A stretch of DNA of 8,128 bases from assembly GCA_015767355.1 (NCBI GenBank), contig JADWMH010000090.1, positions 1 through 8,128 on the forward strand, given 5' to 3'. This stretch comes from Gammaproteobacteria bacterium (GTDB lineage Bacteria > Pseudomonadota > Gammaproteobacteria > Chromatiales > Chromatiaceae). Positions within the stretch are counted from its first letter, which is position 1; every line of letters starts with the position of its first letter. A program made the position numbers and the translations under genes. Below, piece after piece: positions 1 through 6,443 of this stretch. Under the pieces are notes generated by a model. The model ran no database searches. It had not been told where the DNA came from and was given only the letters and a program-made list of their open reading frames with translations.

Positions 1-337
1 AAAAACCGGCGATCAGTGTCAATGGATCACCGATGAGCGGAACCCAGGCAAGCAGCAGTGACAACACTCCGTAGTGACGAAACTGCTGTGAGGCGCGTTC
101 GATACTTTTTTCATTAAATGGGAACCAGGATTTCTTTTTCAACTTCAGCAGGTTGAATCCCAGTATCCAGTTGATTACGGAGCCGGATATATTTCCTGCA
201 GAAGCTGAGATGACCAGCAGGGAGGTGTCATACTCTCCGCTTTGCAGCAGGGTGATCAATACAGCTTCTGATGAGAATGGCAGGATTGTTGCCGCACCCA
301 GTGCGCTGAAAAAAAGTGTTGCATAGCCGCCAGTCAT
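1..337 (-). CDS. yqaA: YqaA-family (DedA-like) inner-membrane protein, C-terminus cut off by window edge
   Basis: The visible 112 codons begin MTGGYATLFFSALGAATILP and continue with FSSEAVLITLLQSG, then SASAGNISGSVINWILG, and end in HYGVLSLLLAWVPLIGDPLT. This follows the E. coli YqaA layout closely: a re-entrant N-terminal hydrophobic helix ending in a Pro-Ser-Glu motif, a glycine-rich second segment, a basic loop (KLKKKSW), and a third hydrophobic segment with a W-x-P-x-x-GD motif. YqaA belongs to the SNARE-associated/DedA superfamily; other members are lipid-carrier flippases or affect membrane homeostasis, but YqaA itself has no firm function. The ATG at 335-337 is the only conventional start that fits the family N-terminus; it lacks a clear Shine-Dalgarno sequence. 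It lies 76 bases downstream of the vWA gene on the same strand, so it may be the third gene of that operon. Family assignment is strong; its role here is inference. Confidence 0.85.
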   Translation of the reverse strand, partial: MTGGYATLFFSALGAATILPFSSEAVLITLLQSGEYDTSLLVISASAGNISGSVINWILGFNLLKLKKKSWFPFNEKSIERASQQFRHYGVLSLLLAWVPLIGDPLTLIAGF

Positions 338-413
338 AAGAACGAGTGCGTTAAATATTCCGGGTTGAACCCCGCTTCCCTGCTCTCCATCAAGTCGCTG
401 AATTCCGGTAAAA

Positions 414-1256
414 TCACTGTATATCGACTGCTTCCTGGTTGACCGGTTCCTGAAAACTATCGAGTGTGGAGGAGGGCGCTTCAGCAAGCACTTCGCTGAG
501 CCCCTGCTTCAGCGCCTTGATATTTTCGGCAGCACGGTAGCTGATGAACCCCGGCTGGTCGAGACTGTGATCAGCGCCGCTGCAGAAACCGATGGTGTAG
601 AGATTGACTGGAGACTCCGACAACATCCGGCGTACGATAGCGGCAGGATCCTCTCCCTCGGTGGCCATGCCTCCTGAAATGACCACCAGATGATACTCCC
701 CATATCCCAGTTGACGCTCTCCCTGGCTGATCATCTCTGCATAGGCGTAGTGAATGGCTGATCGCAGCAGCGTCGCACCGCCGGGAACCATTTGTGAGAG
801 CATTGTTGTGTTGAGACCTGTGTCACTCTGCAGTGAGAGCAACTCTATGATCCTGTTATCATTAAATACCGATACGCCAATGTTGGCGCCTTGCGGAACA
901 GAGTCGACGAATGACGAGAGTGCATCGATAGCATCCGCCATCTTGCTCCTGCCGCCGCTGCATTCACTCTCTCCCATACTGGCGGAGCCGTCGAGAATCA
1001 CATAGTAGTTGGTTTTCAACAGATCGACGGGAGCAGAGAAGCTGTGGCCGGAGCCTGGGAGCGGGGGCCAGTCGTTGCGTGCCGGCTGTTCTGCATACGT
1101 AGCCATGGGAGGGGGTTCCGAGCCGCCATCCTCGTCTGGATCCGCCCACATGTTCCAAAGCAGCGCAACGATGATAATGACAAGTGCGAGCCGCAGTAAA
1201 AGAGAGCTCTTTCTGCGAGGGCGGGATGCCATGCATCTTTTTTTATTTCGCGCCAT
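414..1256 (-). CDS. Membrane-anchored vWA (von Willebrand factor A) domain protein with incomplete MIDAS
   Basis: This 280-residue protein has a basic N-terminus (RPRRK), one hydrophobic helix at about residues 19-34, a Pro-rich acidic linker (about 38-75), and a vWA domain from about 83 to 250. The start of the metal-ion-dependent adhesion site is intact: D89-G-S91-A-S93, followed by a probable T162 in PGGATLL. The strand that usually ends in an aspartate-glycine turn reads VVISGGMATEG (191-201), so glycine stands where the last MIDAS aspartate is expected. The topology implies a periplasmic vWA domain tethered to the inner membrane by its N-terminus. The ATG at 1254-1256 is preceded by AGGAG with a 4-base spacer, and only 15 bases separate it from the stop of the upstream substrate-binding/OmpA gene, so the two are almost certainly co-transcribed. 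vWA domains commonly mediate protein-protein contact; the partner is unknown, the upstream protein being the first candidate. Confidence 0.9.
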   Translation of the reverse strand: MARNKKRCMASRPRRKSSLLLRLALVIIIVALLWNMWADPDEDGGSEPPPMATYAEQPARNDWPPLPGSGHSFSAPVDLLKTNYYVILDGSASMGESECSGGRSKMADAIDALSSFVDSVPQGANIGVSVFNDNRIIELLSLQSDTGLNTTMLSQMVPGGATLLRSAIHYAYAEMISQGERQLGYGEYHLVVISGGMATEGEDPAAIVRRMLSESPVNLYTIGFCSGADHSLDQPGFISYRAAENIKALKQGLSEVLAEAPSSTLDSFQEPVNQEAVDIQ

Positions 1257-1271
1257 GAGACTCCTGCTCCT

Positions 1272-2984
1272 CTAGAGTGGGTTGGAGAGTGATGATTCAG
1301 CTTCAACCTGAAGGATGCGGAATTCAACGCGCATGTTGTCGCTCCACTCTTCTTCGGTTTTTGGAGCACAGGGTTCATTGCCGCAAATCCCGGTTTTAGG
1401 TTTGGCGATTCCCTGGCCGACAACTGCAAACTGGCTCTGATTCAGTGTGACGCCGTGGCTCAGCGCGTAGCTGATGAGGCTGTCCCGTACTGCAACCGAG
1501 CGTGACAGGCTGAGGTTTTTGGCGGATTGTTTGATGCGCCCGAGAACCATTGGACTCTCGCCACTCTTCCTCTTCCGCAGATATCCCAACGGGTCGCTAT
1601 GCCCCTCGATGGTGATCAGGGCGCCTCCATAGGTTGAGGCATATTGAAGCGCCTTTTTGAAGGCATCCTGGTAGGTGTTTTCCGGGAAATCGTTCTGGTT
1701 CGGTTCAAACAAGATCTCAAAAGAGAACAACTCACTCTCGTTCAGGGTACCCTGCCGCTGCTTTTGCGCGATAACCGTCGCAACCTCCTGTCGATTGAAT
1801 CGCGGCCTGAATGTTGAGCCGATCAGGCTCAGGCCGTCATGCAGTTGTGAATAATCCCAGCCGGCGCTTAGCAGGGGGGTCTGACTTTCAATGAGTCCCA
1901 GCGAGATGAAGGCTGGTTGTATCTCATAGGTCAGGTGCGCCAGGGAGCGAAGGAAAGTCGGGCTTTCGAAAAAATTGACATTGCCCTGCCAGCCGGTAAG
2001 TTCACAGTCAGCATAGAGGCCTTCAACATCGGCTGCTGTTTCACTCTCGAGCAGCAGCAGTGCTGCAGCTGACATCAACTGATGATAGTCGCTGTGGCGT
2101 GGTTGTTTGTCGGCAACCAGCGTTTGCAACGCTTCACCAGCTTTTAATAGAGCGTGCACAAACTGCCGGACCTCTTTACGATGCGTTTGCAGATAGTCGC
2201 TGCGCACTGCATAGACATCGGTAATAATGCGGCTGGCAGTGCGTGTGGAGAGTAAAACCCGTGCGCCGCGTACAGAATCTCCGGCGTCGGCAGCAACGCC
2301 GGATGTCAGCACTGCCGCATCACGGGCGATAACGAACGCCGCATCGACACCATCCTGCTGAAATGCCGCCATTGGCGAGCTTTCCGTGCCTGTCAGATCC
2401 GGTAGCCAGCGCAGCGAAACGTCCTTGACTGTCAAACCGGCATCTCCGAGAATGCTGGCCATGTAATCGACATGCGGACCATAGGCCTGCAATGCGATGG
2501 TCTTGCCCTTGAGGCTCTTCGCCGAGCTGATGCCTGGTTTGACGACCAGGGCGTCACCTCCAGTCGACCAGCTCATCTGATAGATGATCACCGGTTTGGT
2601 GCGGGGATCCTGTGACAGCGCCTCGGTCGCCATGTTGATCATGCCGACTGTTCCGCGCAGATAGGGGGATTTTCCTGATTGGTAGTTCTTTAGCTGGGCA
2701 GAGAAGCTCTCCTCACGCACAAGCTGATAATCCAGTTTAGCTTTGCTGAAGATGCTTCCGGGTTGGGTCTGCGCCTGACCTCCATTGGCGAGAATTGTGG
2801 CAATATCGCCACACCGTGAATTCACAGGCAGTTGTATGCGTGAATCCTTTTTGATTTCAGCAACAGCGGAGCCAGCCAGGATCCTGCTCAATGGCTCGGG
2901 ATTGACATAGTGTGGTGCGGCTGCAGCAGGCAGCGCCCACAGAGTGAGCACTGCGATGAGAGGCAGATGTATGAGGCGAGTCAT
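1272..2984 (-). CDS. Secreted substrate-binding (NMT1/NrtA-like) - OmpA peptidoglycan-binding fusion protein
   Basis: The 570-residue product starts with a signal peptide (MTRLIHLPLIAVLTLWALPA, then AAA, likely cut near residue 23). Residues of about 50-350 resemble periplasmic binding proteins of the nitrate/sulfonate/phosphonate type: QMSWSTGGDALVVKPG (136-151), then SLKGKTIALQAYGP (157-170), and DGVDAAFVIARDAAVLTSG (211-229). The C-terminal third is an OmpA-like domain: IEGHSDP (459-465, with peptidoglycan-contacting D464), LSLSRSVAVRD (491-501, with R495 at the usual arginine position) and NMRVEFRI (550-557). No transporter permease or ATPase is adjacent, so a solute-sensing or scaffold role bound to the cell wall seems likelier than uptake. 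The start has AAAGGA about 5 bases upstream. From memory, proteins annotated as phosphate ABC transporter substrate-binding/OmpA family occur beside vWA and TelA/XpaC-type genes; neither TelA nor XpaC is visible here. Ligand and function are unknown. Confidence 0.9.
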   Translation of the reverse strand: MTRLIHLPLIAVLTLWALPAAAAPHYVNPEPLSRILAGSAVAEIKKDSRIQLPVNSRCGDIATILANGGQAQTQPGSIFSKAKLDYQLVREESFSAQLKNYQSGKSPYLRGTVGMINMATEALSQDPRTKPVIIYQMSWSTGGDALVVKPGISSAKSLKGKTIALQAYGPHVDYMASILGDAGLTVKDVSLRWLPDLTGTESSPMAAFQQDGVDAAFVIARDAAVLTSGVAADAGDSVRGARVLLSTRTASRIITDVYAVRSDYLQTHRKEVRQFVHALLKAGEALQTLVADKQPRHSDYHQLMSAAALLLLESETAADVEGLYADCELTGWQGNVNFFESPTFLRSLAHLTYEIQPAFISLGLIESQTPLLSAGWDYSQLHDGLSLIGSTFRPRFNRQEVATVIAQKQRQGTLNESELFSFEILFEPNQNDFPENTYQDAFKKALQYASTYGGALITIEGHSDPLGYLRKRKSGESPMVLGRIKQSAKNLSLSRSVAVRDSLISYALSHGVTLNQSQFAVVGQGIAKPKTGICGNEPCAPKTEEEWSDNMRVEFRILQVEAESSLSNPL

Positions 2985-3029
2985 CGTTTCCTTTATAATG
3001 AATGGATAGAAAGCGCCGCATATCGTGCC

Positions 3030-3057
3030 ATAATTCGTTTTCTCTGTACATTGGCAA
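3030..3057 (-). promoter_or_regulatory. Possible sigma-70 promoter for the binding-protein/vWA operon
   Basis: Read on the minus strand, TTGCCA (3052-3057, five of six to the -35 consensus) is followed after 16 bases by AATTAT (3030-3035, four of six to the -10, including the key A and final T). Transcription would begin near 3023, giving a leader of about 40 bases to the ATG at 2984. Matches are modest and no experimental support exists. If it is real, the binding-protein gene can be expressed independently of the two small ORFs upstream. Confidence 0.35.
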
Positions 3058-3107
3058 AGAGAAGTAATTGTCTCGCTATTGCCGTGCTTGCCGCAGAGAC
3101 GAGGTTG

Positions 3108-3320
3108 CTAATGTAATATCGGGGAATATCCTCTGCTTTCAGCCTCCCGATTTTGATCAGTCAATAGATACTCCAGTCTGGACTCTGCACGATCCAGCGC
3201 TTCAAATGCACGCGGATGTACCGGTTCATCTCTGCTCTCGCGCCACCTGAAGACAAAATTTGTCCAAAAATCGATTTCTGCACGCAGTTCATTTTCTGTT
3301 TGCTCTATCAGTATGCCCAT
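3108..3320 (-). CDS. Small hypothetical protein, 70 aa, charged helical
   Basis: I do not recognise a named family. The product is hydrophilic and predicted mostly helical: MGILIEQTENELRAEIDFWT, then NFVFRWRESRDEP, a short Pro-containing turn (VHPRAF), a second amphipathic helix (EALDRAESRLEYLL) and a polar tail. The pattern of two amphipathic helices joined by a Pro turn, with regularly spaced charges, looks like a genuine protein rather than a chance frame; the overlapping plus-strand frame is Cys/His/Pro-rich and less convincing. It has no signal peptide or membrane segment and is probably cytoplasmic. The Shine-Dalgarno match is weak (AGGA about 11 bases before the ATG). It starts 13 bases after the end of a 43-codon ORF and ends 123 bases before the binding-protein gene, so it may be cotranscribed with either or both. 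Confidence 0.55.
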   Translation of the reverse strand: MGILIEQTENELRAEIDFWTNFVFRWRESRDEPVHPRAFEALDRAESRLEYLLTDQNREAESRGYSPILH

Positions 3321-3333
3321 GATTATCTGTTTC

Positions 3334-3465
3334 CTAGGATACGCATTTTGCTATCTCTTGTTCAAAATTAAAAAACAGGTAGAGTCTAACCCTGTTGCGG
3401 TAGATATCCGTTAACAATCCGCGCCAAACTGTTGACCCTGTCAATTTTCTCTCTTGTTTCTGCAT
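3334..3465 (-). CDS. Possible small protein, 43 aa, basic with an aromatic segment
   Basis: A 43-codon frame opens with ATG at 3463-3465 behind a strong Shine-Dalgarno GGAGG (3471-3475) with a 5-base spacer, the best ribosome-binding site on the left half of the window. The product reads MQKQERKLTGSTVWRGLLTD, then IYRNRVRLYLFFNFEQEIAK and CVS: basic in the first two thirds, with a short aromatic/aliphatic patch (LYLFFNF, 28-34) that is too short for a clear membrane helix. It ends 13 bases before the 70-codon ORF on the same strand, suggesting a two-cistron unit. I recognise no family. Codon use includes AGA, AGG, ATA and TTA, which is unlike the neighbouring long genes and leaves coding status uncertain. 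The alternative is an untranslated leader with a fortuitous SD. Confidence 0.4.
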   Translation of the reverse strand: MQKQERKLTGSTVWRGLLTDIYRNRVRLYLFFNFEQEIAKCVS

Positions 3466-3485
3466 CTTTTCCTCCGGTATTTTTC

Positions 3486-3524
3486 ATAAATGAGAATTAT
3501 TGAGTCGCTGATCTTGGGTATACT
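3486..3524 (+). promoter_or_regulatory. Possible menB promoter region with a weak Fur-box-like core
   Basis: TATACT at 3519-3524 matches five of six bases of a sigma-70 -10 element and lies 57 bases ahead of the menB ATG. No good -35 is found at normal spacing (TTGAGT at 3500-3505 is only 13 bases away), so an activator or weak promoter would be needed. Just upstream, AATGAGAATTATT (3489-3501) matches 11 of 13 bases at the centre of the E. coli Fur consensus, but the outer three bases on each side do not match. The site would overlap the -35 region, where a repressor could act. Treat both as candidates only. Confidence 0.3.
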
Positions 3525-3581
3525 CCGCATTTGATTGATTGCTCCGCAACCCCACCACATGGACTTATCCAGAGGTTCCTT

Positions 3582-4403
3582 ATGAGTTGGAAAGCTGTTC
3601 CACGTCTCGATTTTTCAGATATACGTTATGAACATGCCGAAGGTGTCGCAAAGATCACCATCAACCGGCCAGAGGTGCGTAATGCCTTTCGTCCGGAAAC
3701 CGTGAATGAACTGATCGAAGCATTCCATCATGCTCACATGGCTGAAAAGATTGGTGTGATTATTCTTACCGGAGCAGGAGATAAGGCATTCTGTTCAGGT
3801 GGAGATCAGAAAGTACGCGGTGAACAGGGTGGGTATAAAGATGCGCAGGGCGTGCAGCACCTGAATGTGCTGGAATTGCAACGCCAGATCAGGAGTCTGC
3901 CGAAGCCCGTCATCGCCATGGTTGCCGGCTACGCCGTTGGCGGTGGACACGTTTTGCATCTTGTGTGTGATCTGACGATTGCAGCAGAGAATGCCATATT
4001 TGGACAAACAGGCCCCAAAGTGGGCAGTTTTGATGCCGGACTCGGCTCATCGATACTGGCGCGCACCGTGGGTCAGAAAAAAGCCAAGGAGATTTGGTTC
4101 CTGTGCCGCCAGTATGATGCACAAGCGGCGCTGCAAATGGGACTGGTGAACACTGTCGTAGCGCTTGAAGATCTGGAACTGGAGACATTGAGCTGGTGCC
4201 GTCAGATATTGCAGCACTCTCCCACTGCTCTGCGTGTCCTAAAGGCGGCCTTTAATGCCGATACCGATGGCGCTGCAGGGATTCAGGAGTTGGCCGGCAA
4301 CGCCACTGCACTTTTCTATATGACAGCGGAGGCGCAGGAGGGACGTGATGCCTTTGTCGAAAAGCGCACTCCCGACTTCAGTCAATTTCCCCGCCGTCCA
4401 TGA
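3582..4403 (+). CDS. menB: 1,4-dihydroxy-2-naphthoyl-CoA synthase (MenB)
   Basis: MenB is a crotonase-fold enzyme that cyclises o-succinylbenzoyl-CoA to DHNA-CoA in menaquinone synthesis. The 273-residue protein carries the family signatures: INRPEVRNAFRPET (27-40), the CSGGDQKVRG oxyanion/CoA motif (71-80), YAVGGGHVLHLVCD (117-130), and FGQTGPKVGSFD (140-151) followed by KEIWFLCRQYD (169-179) and the C-terminal EKRTPDF. The QTG motif (142-144) and W172 correspond, as I recall the E. coli enzyme, to the bicarbonate-binding residues of type I MenB, so a bicarbonate-dependent enzyme is expected. The ATG at 3582 is chosen because AGAGG lies 6 bases upstream and the family N-terminus begins here; a longer TTG-initiated frame from 3531 lacks a ribosome-binding site. 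It is the first gene of the plus-strand cluster and is separated from menA by a 127-base gap that contains a REP pair. Confidence 0.97.
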   Translation: MSWKAVPRLDFSDIRYEHAEGVAKITINRPEVRNAFRPETVNELIEAFHHAHMAEKIGVIILTGAGDKAFCSGGDQKVRGEQGGYKDAQGVQHLNVLELQRQIRSLPKPVIAMVAGYAVGGGHVLHLVCDLTIAAENAIFGQTGPKVGSFDAGLGSSILARTVGQKKAKEIWFLCRQYDAQAALQMGLVNTVVALEDLELETLSWCRQILQHSPTALRVLKAAFNADTDGAAGIQELAGNATALFYMTAEAQEGRDAFVEKRTPDFSQFPRRP

Positions 4404-4447
4404 ACATATTGATCGCAGTCAGTTTTTTGATTTCACAGTCTGCATCA

Positions 4448-4517
4448 TCGCGGTCAGACGACCGCTCCTACGCCCGCGTGAGGGGTATCAGCTGTAGGAG
4501 CGGTCTTCTGACCGCGA
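4448..4517. repeat. REP-like inverted pair (BIME-type) between menB and menA
   Basis: Two 24-base arms, 4448-4471 and 4494-4517, are reverse complements with a single mismatch, separated by 22 bases. Each begins (read outward from the centre) GTAGGAGCGGTC and ends GACCGCGA, and each also folds on itself with a CGGTC/GACCG stem around a 4-base loop. This architecture matches REP elements of Gammaproteobacteria (the GTAGGAGCGG family known from Pseudomonas and relatives), which are mobilised by RAYT transposases encoded elsewhere. No RAYT gene is in this window. The transcript could form a strong hairpin, which may attenuate or stabilise the menB part of a menB-menA message. Confidence 0.85.
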
Positions 4518-4520
4518 AGT

Positions 4521-4530
4521 TGTCCGGACA
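4521..4530. other. Perfect 10-bp palindrome directly before the menA start codon
   Basis: TGTCCGGACA is perfectly self-complementary and abuts the ATG of menA, occupying the place where a Shine-Dalgarno sequence would normally lie. No purine-rich ribosome-binding site is present. It may be an operator half-pair, a structural element limiting initiation, or chance. Confidence 0.5.
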
Positions 4531-5400
4531 ATGAGCAGAGCAACGGCCTGGTTGTCGGCAATACGCCCCAAAACATTGAGCATGGCCGTTATTCCGGTCG
4601 TCGTCGCTACAGCCCTGGCATGGCAACTGCATGCGGTGATTGACTGGCTTGTTTTTGCAATGACCCTGCTGGCGGCAGTGATGATTCAGATTGGAACCAA
4701 TCTACACAACGATGCTTCCGATTTTGAACGCGGCGCAGATACGCAGCAGCGTTTGGGACCGGCGCGTGCAACAGCGCAGGGATGGCTTTCAGCAAGTGTG
4801 GTCAAGAGAGGATCCCTGCTCGCATTTGTCACGGCTTTTGCAGCCGGTATCTACCTTGTCAGCGTTGGTGGCTGGCCGATTCTGCTGCTGGGAATTGCTG
4901 CACTTGTCTCCGGGGCTGCATACTCGGGAGGGCCCTTGCCGCTCTCCTATACAAGTTTCAGTGAACTCTTTGTCTACCTCTTTTTTGGTGTGGCTGCAGT
5001 CATGGGGAGCTATTATCTGCAGACACTTGAACTCCACTGGATTGCATTTGTAATCGGCAGCGCACTGGGGATGCTTGCTGCTGCGGTGCTGGTGGTCAAT
5101 AACACTCGTGACATCGATGCAGACCGGCATGCCGGAAGACGCACGCTGGCTGTGCGTTTTGGTACAGGATTCTCGTCTATCGAATACCTGGTGCTGTTGA
5201 TGCTGCCCTTTTTGCTGCCGCTTGTGATGAGCGGAGACCGGTTTCGCTGGCTGCCCTTGCTGCTATTGCCATGGGCTGTTGTCCTGATCCTGCGTTTTTT
5301 CCGTCAACCGCACGGGGTTGAGATGAATTCAGTACTTGTGCAGACAGCACAACTGCAACTGCTGTTTGGAGTGCTGGTTGCTGTAGCGTTTTTGCTGTGA
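4531..5400 (+). CDS. menA: 1,4-dihydroxy-2-naphthoate polyprenyltransferase (MenA)
   Basis: MenA is a UbiA-family inner-membrane enzyme that attaches a polyprenyl chain to DHNA with loss of CO2, giving demethylmenaquinone. The 289-residue protein has multiple hydrophobic helices and the two Asp-rich prenyl-diphosphate/Mg motifs: NLHNDASDFERGAD (57-70) followed by QQRLGPARA (72-80), and NNTRDIDADRHAGRRTLAVR (190-209). The N-terminal WLSAIRPKTL (7-16) and the YSGGPLPLSY loop (131-140) are typical of MenA rather than of UbiA or chlorophyll/heme prenyltransferases. Length is slightly below E. coli MenA (308). The ATG is the first possible start after an in-frame stop at 4495, and it lacks a recognisable ribosome-binding site, unlike its neighbours. 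The TGA stop overlaps the GTG of menC by four bases (GTGA), a sign of translational coupling. Confidence 0.96.
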   Translation: MSRATAWLSAIRPKTLSMAVIPVVVATALAWQLHAVIDWLVFAMTLLAAVMIQIGTNLHNDASDFERGADTQQRLGPARATAQGWLSASVVKRGSLLAFVTAFAAGIYLVSVGGWPILLLGIAALVSGAAYSGGPLPLSYTSFSELFVYLFFGVAAVMGSYYLQTLELHWIAFVIGSALGMLAAAVLVVNNTRDIDADRHAGRRTLAVRFGTGFSSIEYLVLLMLPFLLPLVMSGDRFRWLPLLLLPWAVVLILRFFRQPHGVEMNSVLVQTAQLQLLFGVLVAVAFLL

Positions 5401-6443
5401 AAATCCAGCTGCTTCCATATTCCATTCCATTCTCAGACCCCTGGCATACGGCGCGGGGAGTGCTGCATTCCCGCAATGGATGGCTGGTGGAAATTTGCAC
5501 GGCAGAGGGTATGACAGGGTGGGGCGATTGTGCGCCTCTCCCCTGGATGGGGTTAGAGAAGGTCTCTGCAGCAGAGAGCGATTTGCAGCGGCTTCAGCGA
5601 CGCCTGAGCGGCCTCGATCCTCAACAGGCATTAGGGCAGTTGCAGAGCATCGAAGAGATGTCATCAGCTGCCAGGTTCGCTTTTGAAACGGCCCTGCTCG
5701 ACCTGTTGTCACAACAGCAATCGCTGCCGTTATCACGCTTGCTTAATCCGCTGGCTGCCTCCATGGTAGAGGTCAATGCCGCCGTCGGCGCCATCACACA
5801 GCTCTCTGATATCCAGATTATGCAGGCAGTGGATGGCGGAATGAAGGTTCTTAAACTCAAGGCAGGCGTTGCAGGGGTAGAGGAGGAAATCAGCAGACTG
5901 CATCAACTCGCCGTACAACTTCCTGAGGGCGCCAGGCTGCGTATCGATGCCAACCAGGCATGGACAATGGGTGATGCATTGTATTTTTTTCAGGAAAGTG
6001 AAAAGCTGCCGATTGAATCCGTAGAGGAGCCTCTGCGAGAGCCGGATATTAGGGCATGGCAAAGTCTGGCTGAACGCACCAGCATTCCGCTGGCCGCAGA
6101 TGAGTCTCTGCTGACCACTGAAATTGAGGCACTGCTGGTGAGTGGCTGCATCAGCCGGGTGATTCTCAAACCGACCATGCTTGGTGGCTTGCGACGCTGT
6201 ATGGATCTTCATGAAAAAGCTGCGGCAGCTGGTGTTGACAGCGTTGTAACTACGACACTGGAGAGCGCTGTCGGTGTATGGGCCTGTGTTCATCTGGCGG
6301 CTTCGGTTGATACCAGGCAGCGATTCGCTCATGGTCTAGCAACATCATCATGGTTCTCTGAAAACATTGGCAAGCCGCCGGAAATTGAAGGGGGGGGAAT
6401 ACTGTTGCCTCGGAATTCTCATGCGCTTATACAGCAACCGTAG
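5397..6443 (+). CDS. menC: o-Succinylbenzoate synthase (MenC), enolase superfamily
   Basis: MenC dehydrates SHCHC to o-succinylbenzoate in menaquinone synthesis. The 348-residue protein has an N-terminal capping domain with GWGDCAPLPWMG (41-52) and a barrel with the expected catalytic and metal residues: KLK (K153, K155), RIDANQAW with D184, VEEP with E210, AADES with D235, and the second catalytic lysine K258 in ILKPTMLGG. All residues known from characterised OSBS enzymes are therefore present. Muconate/dipeptide-epimerase relatives share this fold, but position between menA and a DHNA-CoA-type thioesterase fixes the call. The GTG start at 5397 overlaps the menA stop. It is slightly longer than the E. 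coli enzyme (about 320). A run of eight G (6390-6397) lies near the 3' end, and the TAG stop is shared with the outer arm of a nested inverted repeat. Confidence 0.95.
   Translation: MKIQLLPYSIPFSDPWHTARGVLHSRNGWLVEICTAEGMTGWGDCAPLPWMGLEKVSAAESDLQRLQRRLSGLDPQQALGQLQSIEEMSSAARFAFETALLDLLSQQQSLPLSRLLNPLAASMVEVNAAVGAITQLSDIQIMQAVDGGMKVLKLKAGVAGVEEEISRLHQLAVQLPEGARLRIDANQAWTMGDALYFFQESEKLPIESVEEPLREPDIRAWQSLAERTSIPLAADESLLTTEIEALLVSGCISRVILKPTMLGGLRRCMDLHEKAAAAGVDSVVTTTLESAVGVWACVHLAASVDTRQRFAHGLATSSWFSENIGKPPEIEGGGILLPRNSHALIQQP

Noticed and set aside
335..390. 18-codon frame (minus strand) whose stop overlaps the YqaA start as ATGA
   Set aside because: Overlap suggests coupling, but no SD precedes its ATG and the peptide has no recognisable character; too weak to list as a gene.
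3018..3032. Sigma-54-like TGGCAC ... TGC on the minus strand before the binding-protein gene
   Set aside because: The distance between the GG and GC pairs is two bases short of the invariant sigma-54 spacing.
3068..3250. Plus-strand 60-codon frame antisense to the 70-codon ORF
   Set aside because: No SD, composition rich in Cys, His and Pro without structure; the minus-strand frame is more protein-like.
3432..3450. TTGAC-CCT-GTCAA followed by TTTT as a terminator
   Set aside because: Five-pair AT-rich stem with a 3-base loop and a short T-run; too weak, and it lies inside the 43-codon frame.
3531..3581. TTG-initiated N-terminal extension of menB by 17 codons
   Set aside because: No SD before the TTG, the extension overlaps the candidate -10 region, and MenB family proteins start near the ATG at 3582, which has AGAGG upstream.
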